Below are positions 26,023 to 37,997 of a stretch of DNA of 64,000 nucleotides, in pieces. Within the stretch, counting starts at the first letter, position 1; each line of letters starts with the position of its first letter. The position numbers were made by a program, and so were the translations under genes. Source of the stretch: Notospermus geniculatus (Eukaryota; Nemertea; Pilidiophora; Heteronemertea; Lineidae); the NCBI GenBank assembly GCA_002633025.1, contig NMRB01000165.1, forward strand, positions 307,464 through 371,463, read 5' to 3'. The notes beneath the pieces are model-generated. The model did no database searches. It had not been told where the DNA came from and saw only the letters and a program-made list of their open reading frames with translations.

Positions 26023-26180
26023 GCCTGTCAAAGTGGCGTAATGGGGAACATTTAGTGCCTGGCACCTCTGAAGTCTCGGGTTCGATTCCTTGTCTGACCA
26101 GGTACTCATGCGATAGAGAGAGTGACTTCTGTAGATTTTCTCCAGGGGGTCTGGTTTCCTCCACCATACGAATCGCCAAA
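26023..26180 (+). mobile_element. tRNA-derived SINE fragment, copy A
   Basis: Box A-like GTGGCGTAATGGGG and box B GGGTTCGATTCC are spaced as in a pol III promoter. The body that follows contains TTTTCTCCAGG and GGTTTCCTCC, typical of tRNA-headed SINEs in marine invertebrates. The acceptor stem does not close, so this is not a working tRNA gene. It directly follows the duplicated GPCR tail. Confidence 0.7.
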
Positions 26181-26201
26181 TGTATTGTCTAAAGAGCCAA
26201 T

Positions 26202-26442
26202 ATCCAACAGAAAGCACAAAGAACGACAGACAAAATAATATAAAAGGAAACGTCGTCTCCAAATTTCGCAAATTTTCGACCCCAACCGGGGTCTTCCTCA
26301 GGCACTTTTTAGTCGAGCTAGGCCAGAAGCTACCAGTAGCCCGACTACCAGAGCTACCAGTAGCTCGGCTAAAAAGTGCCTGAGGAAGACCCCGGTTGGG
26401 GTCGAAAATTTGCGAAATTTGGAGACGACGTTACCTTTTATA
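26202..26442. mobile_element. Fold-back element with 14-bp flanking direct repeats, copy A
   Basis: Arms of about 80 bp (from TATAAAAGG inward, 26239-26442) are inverted around a short GC-rich loop. TCTAAAGAGCCAAT occurs on both sides (26188-26201 and 26443-26456). A 14-bp duplication is long for a DNA transposon and suits retrotransposition. Each arm carries a GACCCC/GGGGTC mini-hairpin. Confidence 0.75.
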
Positions 26443-28277
26443 TCTAAAGAGCCAATGAGTAAGACCTCGTAGTTCTCGAATCAAAATCTAAAACAAGTAG
26501 CATATGACTGCTTTTCCTAACACCCCTCGTTCTTTGTTTCATTATAATTGGTCGGTAATTCCGTCCCGGATAATACGGAGGGAGGCTTTTCGACTGGTGA
26601 ATGAATGTATACTGTTTGCCCAATCGATTGCCGTGGCCTTTGCCTTCTCACAGTACAGCGAGGACAGCCGTGCCGATTACACCGTCTTTTCTGCGCGCAT
26701 TTATCTGAGATATCGCCGATCATGCAGTTCGTGTGGCGCGCCTGACATTGACTAGCGTAGGCCTACTTTCACGTGACAGTAATGAAATTTCTGGTCGTTT
26801 TTTTTGTAAAGAAGAATGAAGTTCCACTCCCCGAACCAGCCGGACGAACTAAAATTAGATGATACTGATTCGTATTCTATTCTTGTTTTCTCTATTTCAT
26901 CGTTGGTCCCATTGCGCCCAAAGTAAGGAGATCAGGTGGCAGATAATCGTGCTAATATCAACTCAAAAGTCTGATATGAGAAGCGCGATCGACGTTACTG
27001 ATATCACTAGGTAGCTAAACGTGACGAGAGAGACGTTCCTTGGGGGTGAATTGATCAACAGCCTGAATTTCGTAAGGAAGAATTGTATAATAAAGCCTGG
27101 CTAGTCTTTTGATAGATACAAGCAATGGAAATTCTACGAGAGTAATCGACAGTTGAATCTCTAGGGTACCTACCTCCATTACAATTAATAATTGATGGGA
27201 ATGGCGTTCCACACCTTTCCTGGACGGCAACCCAGTTCTAGTTGTCAAAGGACGGTCACATTCCTGACGGGTTTTCGAGAAGATTCAACTGGTTGCGCCG
27301 TGAGCTCGACTTTCAGAAGAACGTGTTTCCTTTGGGCTACCATGCCTATACCGTTGAAGAAGTTTTCTGTATGAGTTGTTGAAGTTTACTCGTCGGCAAT
27401 TTACCTTCTCTTGTCTCATTTTATTTTCCTCGGAAGCCTAGCTTCCAGGGAGATTAGCAATGTGACAATGCAGCTGTTGGTGTTCATCTTTCAAATTAAG
27501 TGGATTTTCCTTGCACACGATATCATGACATTTTCCCGGGCAAGAAAGGGGCGTCGGTAGGGAGAATACGCGGGAAAAGAATATCGAGTATGTGCCATAT
27601 TCTGACACTGCACCGTGAATTTGATGTTTTTTGTAGTAAATTTCCTGTATTCTCATGACGCATGTTTGGCACTAACTGTTGTTCAATTTTCTCAATCCTA
27701 CGGGGAGGCACGGAACGTGTCATTGCATTTCATCCGAAACTCCCTGATTGTCATTCCGTCGCGGTTCTGTCATGGCTGTATCAGTTTTCAAACTATCGCA
27801 AGATTTAAGTCAGGTCAAGTTGACAGGTTGATTGATGAGCTGACATTACGTGACCAGCACAAGAGACCTCTGCTTTTCTGACATCATTTTGTTTAACCGT
27901 GGTGACGTCTGTGTGGGAAACTTCGGTGGCCTCAAATTCTCCGCGGAGTAAGCAAGGTCAGGGAAAATTGAAAATCACCAGGGATTGTGTCACGATGAAT
28001 ATTTTATAGGATAGTAGCGTTAGTAAAAAAATGTTACAGATCTTTATGCTACCGTTGAATTTAAAGCTGGTCGTTGAGTAGTGGCTGTAACTCTTTGCCT
28101 CTCGGTCTGGAAAGATGTGCGAAAGGAGTTTTCCTGCTTTCTTTGAAATCAATTTCAATGAAAGCCAACTTAAAGGAGCACGGTATTGGATCTCAAATGC
28201 GTTATTTGCCTGCCGACGTAGAGGGAGCCACCTAGTGGGGTGTCGAGAAAAAGTGGCAATACTGTGGCCCCTTTAAG

Positions 28278-28344
28278 NNNNNNNNNNNNNNNNNNNNNNN
28301 NNNNNNNNNNNNNNNNNNNNNNNNNNGGGGGGGGGGGGGGGGGG
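28278..28344. other. Assembly gap plus poly-G run
   Basis: 49 N followed by 18 G. Copy A has ordinary sequence here (about 22290-22375), so this part of copy B is unresolved. Confidence 0.95.
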
Positions 28345-28605
28345 ATTCAGGCAGATTAATTCCGTTTGAGGTGGAACTACCTTTAGTTCATACATAGGCT
28401 GCACACACGATCTATGTACACCGTATACCCCAGTGCTCCCAAGTGTACACACTGATCCGGTCACCTCGACAAGACATTCGAATCTGATATCCGTACCGTA
28501 TTTGAATGATCTTAGTTATCAATTAGGCATGGAAACTGTTGCTACACATAAAAGAATGAGCTGAAGTATATGGTACCTTACCTACGAAGGGTTAGTAATG
28601 GTATC

Positions 28606-28787
28606 TACGGTGGCCCATAGAGCTCATTGATGAAAAATATTTACATTTGCAATTTTTTTTTCAATTCGATAATTTTTTTCTTGGGGTTTGTAAAATAAAA
28701 TTTTACAAACCCCAAGAAAAATTATCGAATTGAAAAAAAATTGCAAATGTAAATATTTTTCATCAATGAGCTCTATGGGCCACCGTA
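28606..28787. mobile_element. Near-perfect hairpin MITE, present in copy B only
   Basis: 182 bp from TACGGTGGCCCATAGAGC to GCTCTATGGGCCACCGTA, with arms of about 90 bp that are almost fully complementary and virtually no loop. GGTATC flanks both sides (28600-28605 and 28788-28793), and copy A has a single GGTATC at the equivalent place near 22620. The same ends are found at 7580-7927. Confidence 0.9.
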
Positions 28788-30543
28788 GGTATCACAGCGC
28801 GTCCAACTTCTCAAATGATGAAAAGGATGGCGGCCATTATTTAGTGAAGCCTGTGTGCCGCTGTGATATCGTGTGATTCAATATGACCAATCAAAAGGCG
28901 TCCGCAAAAATAACCTCGAAAATTTCTCAGAACTTCGTACAAAATACTCGAATCCGGTGAAATAATTCATATTTCTTTATTCGGGACACGCTTTGCCCCC
29001 AAATGATTTGAATATGCATCAAAATTCAATAGATAACGTGAGAGGAAAGGGCGAAAAATTGTGGATAAAATTGAACAATGCTAAATGTGTGATGCCTTTA
29101 GTTGTGAGAATGCCTGAAGGCCAGCTCACCAATGACCAATACAGATTATCCCGCTTTTCGAAATGAAACTTTTCTGAGTCCACAATATGCTGCTTTTTGC
29201 CATGAATTCCTTCAATTTAAAAAAAAATTGTCGACGTAATTATCGCGCTGAGTTTCACTTGTGATACCGCTGACCTTGGTTTATGACAGATTACGGAAGC
29301 TCGGAAGCTAGACATCTGTTGAGAACTTCGCAGAGATGTAATTCTATTCTCATCGGATATAAACCCTCCGGAGACAACTTGCGATTTCTTCACCCGATTG
29401 TTATCGTTATGGTCTCCGAAAATTTCACATGTTCAAGGTCGCCTTAATCAAGTCTCTTATTTCTGCTGATCAAAGTTGGCATTTTTATATTCTCACCAAA
29501 GGAGTGGAAAGCAAGGAGGATTATCGTCGATACCGGTGTGAAGAGAGGACAAGAAGCACGTTTCTTTGTCGTGAAAAGCTGCTTTTACGACTTAGAAAGT
29601 TCCTGTAGGCGAAATCTTCCAAAGGGAGAAAAGAATGCAGTGGAAAAGTAGGTCCAGACGTATCGGGGAAAATTGTTCGCAGGGCTGTTGATAAGATAAA
29701 GTGCTTTTAGCAGCTTACCTCACCTACATTTACTTCTTTTTGCCTTTTCCCATTATCGGTATTAACGGTAAAGAAGTTCCAACGTTTCTCTACCTTGGCG
29801 TTGGCAGTAGCCTACCGCGCGGTTGCTTTTTAAACATGGCGATTATGATGTTGTCGGCATTTTTTCTGGTGATTAATCTGCGAGCAATTAATAAATTGCT
29901 TTGGGCGGATTTAGAAGTGAAGGCGGTTCGTCCTACCTCCGTCTCCAAACGTGAACGTTCAAAGTGATTTGCAGTTTCGCCGCGTTGTGTTCCTGGGGAC
30001 TGTGTTCTCTTTGCACCTGAGTGGTAAGTGTCATTCCGTCGGGAGACGTGAACATGATTGTGATTGGTTGATCTCGACACATTTAGCTTCAACACAATTC
30101 GATATCGGTACCAGTTTGTCATCTGAATCTCGATTTAAAACTATTCCGGACTGATTGATGTTGGTGGGAGGTGATGGAGAATCAAACGAATTCAATTGTA
30201 TTGGCTTGACATAGGATGACTTGCAATGTTGTTGGTTTGTCGCCGCAACTTGCCCAGTCGACGTTCTCATCTCATGGCCTCTTTGAAGACAATAATTCAA
30301 CTACATGTACAATGAGAGGTACAGGCCAATAGACCCACCCACATCGCAGAGGTACATGTAACAGTATTTTAAGACTGGGGGTAAAACCAGATGAGTTGTA
30401 TCAACTTCCTTTGCCTGTCCGGTCAATAATACCTCAGAACCATCTCATTTTCAGCATGATTTGGAGACGTGATCATCAACACCCACTTCCTTTCGCCACG
30501 GCGATTTTTGTTGAACTTTGGATTTCATTTGATTGTCTTGTTT

Positions 30544-30600
30544 GATTTCTATTTCCAGGCGAAGTCGATTTCCATCCATCATTTTAAATTGCATGGCGAG
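30544..30600 (+). pseudogene. Relic of the GPCR exon acceptor, copy B
   Basis: Same degenerate acceptor and exon-start segment as at 24765-24821, upstream of the true exon at 30656. Confidence 0.55.
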
Positions 30601-30655
30601 TTTTTGTTTGTCTTTTACGCTCATCTAATTCTCTTATTTTGATTTCTCTTTCCAG

Positions 30656-31479
30656 GCAAAGCCCTTCCATCCATTGAAAATTGCGTGGCGAACGCTTCAG
30701 TACTCACACTCCTGGCCATCAGCAAAGAGCGGTACGATGCCGTCTGTCGACCATTCATGACGTACCGGAGGGAAAGATCAGGAAACGCCGGAGCCTTACT
30801 GCGCCAGACCATTTACTTATTGTTTGGCATCTGGTTGATCGCTCTGTTGGCAGCTCTGCCATTTTCTTTCATCGCCAGGTTGAGGGAGCAAGACTATTAC
30901 GATGGCTCAGTTGTCCCTGTCTGTAGCATGCCTCTGGACGATAATCTGAAGAAGTCATACGCAACTGGAGTGTTCGCAGCTTTCTATGCAATCCCCTTCA
31001 TCATTTTGTTTGTTGTCTACGCCATCATATGTAAAGCAATTTTATTCCGTGCGGGGTATCGTACTTGTGCGCAGGATCGAACCCGCAGCTCCCGTGCAGT
31101 GGCCTTCATGTTATTAACACTAGTCGCCTTGTTCTTTACTTCTCACTTGCCCTACCGAGTTGTAAGTACTATTATCATCTACCGTATAGAGGCTGTGCAG
31201 AGACTTGGGTTTGAAGGTTACTACAATGTCATCTATATGGCTCGGATTATGTTCTATCTCAACAGTTGTATGAATCCTATCATTTACAATTTCATGTCCA
31301 ACGGTTTCCACGAGGCATTCAAGTCATCCATTTGCGTGTGCCTTCGAAGGAAGAAAGAGCCGCAGGTGAATGGACACCAGCCAATCTCTGGCCGAGACGG
31401 AAATGTAAGGTTGCCGCCTGCAGGGGAAGCTTCGCATATCACGATGGTTGAAATGGACTCCAACGTGGACGGTGTATGA
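30656..31479 (+). CDS. Class A peptide GPCR, 3' coding exon, copy B
   Basis: Identical in protein to the exon at 24876-25699, and I found no nucleotide difference across the exon, although flanking DNA differs at scattered sites and indels. The same acceptor, phase and stop are present. No TM1-TM2 exon was found between the copies, so B either shares the upstream exon with A as an alternative last exon, has its own 5' exon in the 49-bp gap or elsewhere, is a dead partial copy, or is the other allele of A placed in tandem by assembly. The reading frame is intact. Confidence 0.85.
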
Positions 31480-31652
31480 CACAAACAGAGGCGGAAGCAA
31501 AAGTGTGGTTGCTTTTCCGCCTAAAGCATCTTTTTTTCATTAGATAATTGGTCGGGCGATTCCGTCCAAAAACGCATAAAAAGTAAACGTTTTTAAATCG
31601 GCTGGTGAATACTTTCATCGATCGATTGGTGTGGCGTGTGGCAGGTCCGCAG

Positions 31653-31766
31653 ATGAATGCACATCAACCAACACCTAGACGAGACGGAAATGTAAGCCTG
31701 GCTCCTGCAGGGCAAGCATCGCATATCACGATGCTTGAAATGGACTCCAACGTGGGCGGCGTCTGA
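31653..31766 (+). other. Duplicated GPCR C-tail coding segment (copy B)
   Basis: Same as 25871-25984 in the second duplication copy, also open to TGA. Its presence in both copies shows that the tail duplication came before the segmental duplication or the allele split. Confidence 0.6.
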
Positions 31767-31802
31767 CACAGACCGAGCCTGAGGCGGAAGCAGAAGTGGT
31801 GT

Positions 31803-31960
31803 GGCTTGCCTGTCAAAGTGGCGTAATGGGGAACATTTAGTGCCTGGCACCTCTGAAGTCTCGGGTTCGATTCCTTGTCTGACCAGGTACTCATACGATA
31901 GAGAGAGTGACTTCTGTAGGTTTTCTCCAGGGGGTCTGGTTTCCTCCATACGAATCGCCA
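31803..31960 (+). mobile_element. tRNA-derived SINE fragment, copy B
   Basis: Counterpart of 26023-26180, with the same A and B boxes and small indels. Confidence 0.7.
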
Positions 31961-31983
31961 AATGTATTGTCTAAAGAGCCAAT

Positions 31984-32225
31984 ATCCATCAGAAAGCACA
32001 AAGAACGACACACAAAATAATATAAAAGGAAACGTCGTCTCCAAATTTCGCAAATTTTCGACCCCAACCGGGGTCTTCCTCAGGCACTTTTTAGTCGAGC
32101 TAGGCCCAGAAGCTACCAGTAGCCCGACTACCAGAGCTACCAATAGCTCGGCTAAAAAGTGCCTGAGGAAGACCCCGGTTGGGGTCGAAAATTTGCGAAA
32201 TTTGGAGACGACGTTACCTTTTATA
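31984..32225. mobile_element. Fold-back element with 14-bp flanking direct repeats, copy B
   Basis: Counterpart of 26202-26442, with the direct repeats at 31970-31983 and 32226-32239. Confidence 0.75.
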
Positions 32226-33019
32226 TCTAAAGAGCCAATGAGTAAGAGCTCGTAGTTCTCGAATCAAAATCTAAAACAAGTAGCCTATGACTGCTTTTCC
32301 TAACACCCCTCGTTCTTTGTTTCATTATAATTGGTCGGTAATTCCGTCCCGGATAATACGGAGGGAGGCTTTTCGACTGGTGAATGAATGTATACTGTTT
32401 GCCCAATCGATTGCCGTGGCCTTTGCCTTCTCACAGTACAGCGAGGACAGCCGTGCCGATTACACCGTCTTTTCTGCGCGCATTTATCTGAGATATCGCC
32501 GATCATGCAGTTCGTGTGGCGCGCCTGACATTGACTAGCGTAGGCCTACTTTCACGTGACAGTAATGAAATTTCTGGTCGTTTTTTTTGTAAAGAAGAAT
32601 GAAGTTCCACTCCCCGAACCAGCCGGACGAACTAAAATTAGATGATACTGATTCGTATTCTATTCTTGTTTTCTCTATTTCATCGTTGGTCCCATTGCGC
32701 CCAAAGTAAGGAGATCAGGTGGCAGATAATCGTGCTAATATCAACTCAATCTGACGCGAAAAGGATAAAAGTTGATCTTCTTGTTGCAATCCGAGAAAGG
32801 GAAAATAACATGAGATATTGTTCTGGGGAAAAAACATTTGACGGCAAAATTTATTGTTGTTTGTGAAGTGTACAGCGCATGTATAAAAAAGATAGCGATG
32901 TCTCCATGCCATCCATTCTGAACTTCCGAAGGTAACTGTTCGGCAATTTCCGTAGACACTCGCATTTCCCTTCGGACACAATTCCAAGGCAGCCATCTTG
33001 AACGCGCAACGATTGCAAC

Positions 33020-33272
33020 TAGACTGGTCCCCTGTCGTATCGCTCCGTTCCTCCACTACTACGACAGGCCGCGTCCGCCATGTTTGCCTGTTTTCTGACA
33101 CACGTATGCAAATGAGCAATAAAGACTTTCAACGTTGCGGGGAGTCTCTAAAAATAGATATGACTCATGGCGCGACCGTTGATGACGTTTGGCTGACCAA
33201 TCACATGCCGAGTTGGCGTTCAAAATGCCTGTCGTAGTAGTGAAGCGAGAACTACGACAGGGGACCAGTCTA
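33020..33272. mobile_element. MITE of the TAGACTGGT family with 10-bp target duplication
   Basis: Ends TAGACTGGTCCCCTGTCGTA and TACGACAGGGGACCAGTCTA, flanked by CGATTGCAAC on both sides (33010-33019 and 33273-33282). Confidence 0.9.
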
Positions 33273-33415
33273 CGATTGCAACGCGTTTGTGAGAGTTGGG
33301 ATGCGGTTCGCCTCATCACACCAGCAGCACCCTGCGCATGGACTAACTACGTAGGTCACATAAACTCGTTGCGTTATTGATCAATAATTGGCAGATTGGG
33401 TGATATACCGGTAAA

Positions 33416-33672
33416 GGTCCTTACATACCAAAACCGCGCCGCGGGCCGCGACGGCGAAAAACGACGCGCGTTCACCGCCGGGAAAATAAGTTCAAATGGA
33501 TTTTCAATAAAAGGGTCACACCAAAGACGCGCAGCGGCGAGCACACGTCATTTTTTGCCGCGCGTCCTTGGTGTGACCCTTGAAAATCCATTGAACTTAT
33601 ATTTTCCCGGCGGTGAACGCGCGTCGTTCTTCGCCGTCGCGGCCCGCGGCGCGGTTTTGGTGTGTAAAGACC
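33416..33672. mobile_element. GC-rich fold-back, 257 bp
   Basis: Arms of about 120 bp contain CCGCGCCGCGGGCCGCGACG and its inverse, plus GGGTCACACCAA and its inverse, with a short loop at about 33542. Arm identity is high. Confidence 0.85.
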
Positions 33673-34946
33673 TTAATATGCCTCAACTTATCGAGCAAAT
33701 AAGGTTCAACATAACAGGCCAAAATAGTCCCACTGTCCTGACGCAGGCGGTCACGTGGGTTTGTTGATAAACAATATGGCTGCCTTGGACTTGTGTCCGA
33801 GGTGAAATGCGCCGCCCAGTGGTCAGATAAGCAGTTCGCCTCAGGTCGTTCCGAATGATTGCCATCTTGTCGCAGTCAGAGGTGTTAACGCGTCATGTCT
33901 AACTTACCAAATGACCTAGCTGACTGCGACTGTTTTGTTATGGTAAGTACTATCGGCGCGGACAAGCATGTAAAATATTTCAAAACTGATCTTGTCCCCC
34001 CGCGGTACAGCCCGTCTTGAACGCTAATGGTTTATTAATCATGATTGACGATGTATAGGGATAATCCAATAGGGAACCCCGATCACGCAGACCACGCGAG
34101 AATATACGCGTGGTTTTGAACTGATAGTACACCAATGCCACCTATTATTCATGACGATTCAAGGTGATTCAAGGTGTGATTGGCCGTGCTTGGTGAACCG
34201 CATCTCTCGAACAATGGGCCTAGGTCAACGCTAGGTGTCTCGTCTGCTCTATCAGTAGTCATCACGTGACCAATTGGCGCTCCCCATTGAAGGAGCACAC
34301 AGCAGGCACCCCCATCAAGGATAGCGTTTGTTAAACATGGGATTTTCTTAATCGATTTTCCAAAATTTGTCCCGGTTTCAAACTGCGATATTCTGATGTT
34401 GAGCTGTTTTCAATGCGTATAATGGTTGATTTCGATAAGATGCGGCTCACGGATGTGTTTTTTCTGACATGATTTCCATAGGCATCGAATCATGCAGCAA
34501 AGATGCATTACAACAGGCTTTTAATGGGTGTCATTGTTTGCGCTCATCCGGAAAACATGCGTTTCGGTGTAGTCTTTATTTTGTTCTGCCGCGGGAAGTG
34601 TCGCGGATTCCGCAAGTGCCTTTAGGCCCCTATTACATAGAAGTATCCGCATTTTTACCATTTACCCTAATCACAGTGATCTGCCATTCACAACGTATAA
34701 ATACTGCCAAAAATTCTGATGCCAAACATTCACTTTTCCATATTTTCACACAAGAGGATTGTTTACAGTGATATGATATTCCGAAAACCTTTGTCCAGAA
34801 AGTTGAAAGAAACATGCGAATGATGCGATCGGCGACTCAGCTCAGCCATTCGGGCGGTTGTTTTCGTCTCACGGCATTTGCGTCGTTAGCCTTCTTTACA
34901 ACTCTAATATGTCACCCAAGCAACATCCCCCGACCGTACACCCTTT

Positions 34947-35742
34947 TTAAGGGGGCGGTAGCCATAAGGAAGCGCACTGCAAATGGCGACTGAAAACAAT
35001 TCATATTTTCTTCAAGCAAAAAGGTAGCATCGATTTCATGTATTTCTATGAAATTGCTACTCTTGTTCTACACATCTGAATTGTAAACGATGTGCTTTCA
35101 TCTTTCATTAATCAGCTAATTAAGCAAACAATGAGACCCCCCATTTGACCTTTTCGTCATAGATTTCTCGGCAACAACGCGACTGGGACCTGGCGTTTTA
35201 TCACCAAATGTTGGGGAATACATATGTGCAGGTGCCGACGTTGAGATAATTTGCAAATTCTAATTCTTAGTAATGATAATTATGTAATTTGTGCCAAAAA
35301 TTGGTCAAAAATGAACTTTTTGAATATCTCCCGAATCCTGTTGAATAGTGAAAAAATCTCAACGTCGCGCCCTGCGCACAAATATACTGCTGCCAAATGA
35401 AAAGAAACCACTGAAGTGCGATGCCTGATGGACGAGAAAAGTCTTCCCAAAATTTTCATATTTTGGCCTAAACACGCCTACGCTTTTCGAAATACGCGGG
35501 CTATTAAAGTAACCTCCTTATTGTCATTAAAATAGGCCTATGCGCACGGACGCACCGGGTGTACAAAAGCATTGTGCTGGACAATATTTTTGAAAGAGTG
35601 TAGGTTTTGGCAACGAACCATGATCAGCTTGTCCTTGACGCCTAATTTTATTAACAATACATGGTTATTCATAAATAAGACGGTTCAACCTTCGACCGCC
35701 GCACTAAAACGGCGCTGTATGTTTCCACTACCGCCCCCTTAA
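34947..35742. mobile_element. Non-autonomous element with TTAA target duplication
   Basis: TTAA then GGGGGCGGTAG at the left; CTACCGCCCCC then TTAA at the right. The body is 788 bp and has no transposase. TTAA duplication fits piggyBac or Kolobok types. Confidence 0.8.
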
Positions 35743-36253
35743 AGACGTGCGTCTGTCGTCCAGTTTCCGCCGGCATTGACGAGATTGACGGCCCAATCCA
35801 ATTGAGTGTGTGATTGGATGAATAGAGTGGATGTAATGAGAAGGACAGCGGCTAAGCTGTCCTGACCGTGGCTGTGTGATTGAGACGTGCGTTAGTGAGA
35901 TAGAGTCCAGAGGAAAAAAACAGCAATTACTGAGATATATTATTGGAAGGGATGCGCTGTCAGAGTGACAGCTATCCGGTCGTTTCTCCTTAGCAAAAAA
36001 ATAATGATCCCCGTTGTTAGGTTTTGATTCGGAGGAAGGAGGGTTGACAGTATATAACATGAGGTGGATGGCTCGTCCTTGGTGCCCACGATCCAGATAA
36101 TCACTTTTTCCCAGTCTGTATTTAAACATATCAATATCTCTATCTGTATCGCCATCTTTCCAGTAATAGCTGAACTTGCATTGTGAGAAGTGAAGAAACT
36201 GCGCGGCAGTTATGAGATGTATGCCGGCAGTCCGGCTTGATTATTGTACCTTT

Positions 36254-36341
36254 CAGGGCCCATAAGCATAAAAAATTTCCCCTTAATATTTTGTTTATTA
36301 GGAAATGTTTCACTTAAGATGTTTTATGCATACGGGCCCTG
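36254..36341. repeat. Small fold-back
   Basis: CAGGGCCCATAAGCATAAAA is inverse, with mismatches, to TTTTATGCATACGGGCCCTG. Confidence 0.65.
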
Positions 36342-36345
36342 TACT

Positions 36346-36630
36346 GGGCTACAGTGACACCGAGTCGTTGTCTGGGTGGACGTGCATCCCGCAGCTATGG
36401 TTCGTTTTGATTCCGTTTCTGGGCTACAGTGGACTTGCCTTTTGTAGGCCTTTCTATGGGGTTGGTTATTCGTTTTGATTATACTGTTTCTGGGCTAAAG
36501 TGGACTTGCGTCCTGTATTTAATGATGGGTTATATCTATACTGTTTCTGGGCTAGTAGGTACTTGCGTCATGTATGTGATGTTGGGTTTTCGTTTTTGAT
36601 TACACCGTTTCTGGGCTACAGTGCACTGAC
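36346..36630 (+). repeat. Degenerate minisatellite, about five units of 57-75 bp
   Basis: Units start GTTTCTGGGCTACAGTGGAC and include CTTGCGTC and GTTTTGATT. GGGCTA starts at 36346, 36421, 36492, 36549 and 36613. Confidence 0.75.
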
Positions 36631-37020
36631 GAGAGTAGTACCGGTACCACTGCTGGTCTATCAGATTACTATAATAGATCGTGGTGGGATGCACGCATAC
36701 TCTATCGGCAAGGCCTGCCACACCCCTTATTATTAAACATAGGAGCGAATTGACAAGATTCGAGAGGGGGAGGAGAAACGACCGGATAGCATCGGAGTGA
36801 ACGTGTAATGATGATGGTGGTGCAGCTGATCTGCCATGCCTGTCACGTGGGCCTGCTTAATTCATTGATATGCGACATTACTTATATCGTGCTGTATGTG
36901 TTAATGTTTGCTTTCTGGTTTTTCTGCATGCCCGCAATGGACATCGTTTTATAAATTTTAACCCATAAGCTCTTACCTTTTTATACACTCTGAATCATGT
37001 ATTAATAAACAGGATGTACA

Positions 37021-37447
37021 TAAGGCCACACTTTTTTTATTTATTGGATTACGGATCCGCCCCCCAGGTTTTTTGAAAATGTTGAAAAAAAATAAAATTC
37101 CCGATGGTCTATTTTGTGTTCTTTTTTTTTTTCCGCCGACCACTAGGTGCAACGTAAAAGATATTTAAATGCGGACTCCCTGTATTTTTAGGACACAGGC
37201 CCCTATGTAGGCCCTATCTCTTATTCTACTGTTACATCAATAAAAGGTTTTATTTCCTTTTTACCACATTTCACTTTTTTTATTCCCTCCCCCTTGAATT
37301 TCTGTGACGCATAGCACGTAACACTAGGGAAAAAATTTAAAAGTCAAAGATTTTTGTATTTTATTTTTATTTTTATTCCCTCCCCTCCTACACAGGTTTC
37401 GGCCTGAAAAATCCGTAATCCAATAAATATAAAAAGTGTGGCCTAAT
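37021..37447. mobile_element. MITE with about 34-bp inverted ends
   Basis: TAAGGCCACACTTTTTTTAT at the left, with the inverse (AAAAAGTGTGGCCTA) at the right; both continue into ATTGGATTACGGA and its inverse. Confidence 0.8.
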
Positions 37448-37978
37448 ATACATGCCTAATACTATCGTTTATTTGTATTGTATTAAAAAAACTATTACAA
37501 ATTCTATTACATCTTGAACAATGATTGTAATTGTCTTGTCGAATAAATTGTGATCAATCCCCTTGGATATTGCTGTTAGCGTTAGTGTTTTTATGCATGA
37601 CTGCTGTAAAACGGAAAAGGAGGTTCTGATACGTAATCCATCCTCGCACCCATGGTCTTCAAAACCGGCTCTCCTTCTCGCGCTTGGTTCATTGAGGGAG
37701 GGTACGACCGTAATGACCTGAGATTCTCAGCATGATCATGACCTGGCGGTGTAGTATAATCAGACACACTCCGTAAGAGAATGCCTCCCAGCAATAGACT
37801 TTCACCATATATTTATGCTTTCACGGAATAAAGCGGCAGAACATGGGAAACGCATCTACTGACAGAGCCTGCCGTGACCAAATGCCTCCCATATGATAGA
37901 AGGGGATGCATCAGAGACGGGGTGCATCTGATAATATTACACCGGAGTGTAACCAGCGTTCCTATCTGTATGAATGTC

Positions 37979-37997
37979 CCCCCCCCCCCCCCCCCCN
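37979..37997. other. Poly-C run ending in an N
   Basis: 18 C followed by one N; probably a low-quality or unresolved join. Confidence 0.8.

Larger units (their letters stand above)
21202..26966 (+). repeat. Tandem segmental duplication, copy A (GPCR exon copy)
   Basis: This matches copy B (about 27324-32749) over its whole length at about 98-99% where aligned, interrupted by indels. The left edge coincides exactly with a single N at 21201; the right edge merges into a unique spacer of about 357 bp with no N. A carries a 350-bp transposon missing from B (24246-24595) and lacks the 182-bp transposon in B (28606-28787). It also has about 80-100 bp around 22145-22230 that B lacks. Confidence 0.93.
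27324..32749 (+). repeat. Tandem segmental duplication, copy B (GPCR exon copy)
   Basis: Second copy of 21202-26966 in the same orientation. It contains an assembly gap (28278-28326) followed by a run of 18 G, replacing about 100 bp present in copy A. The first kilobase of B is on the same gap-free stretch as all of A and the spacer, which argues that the tandem order is real unless that contig is chimeric. Confidence 0.93.

Noticed and set aside
26023-26100. Functional tRNA gene
   Set aside because: The acceptor stem has mismatches; tRNA-derived SINE is the better reading.
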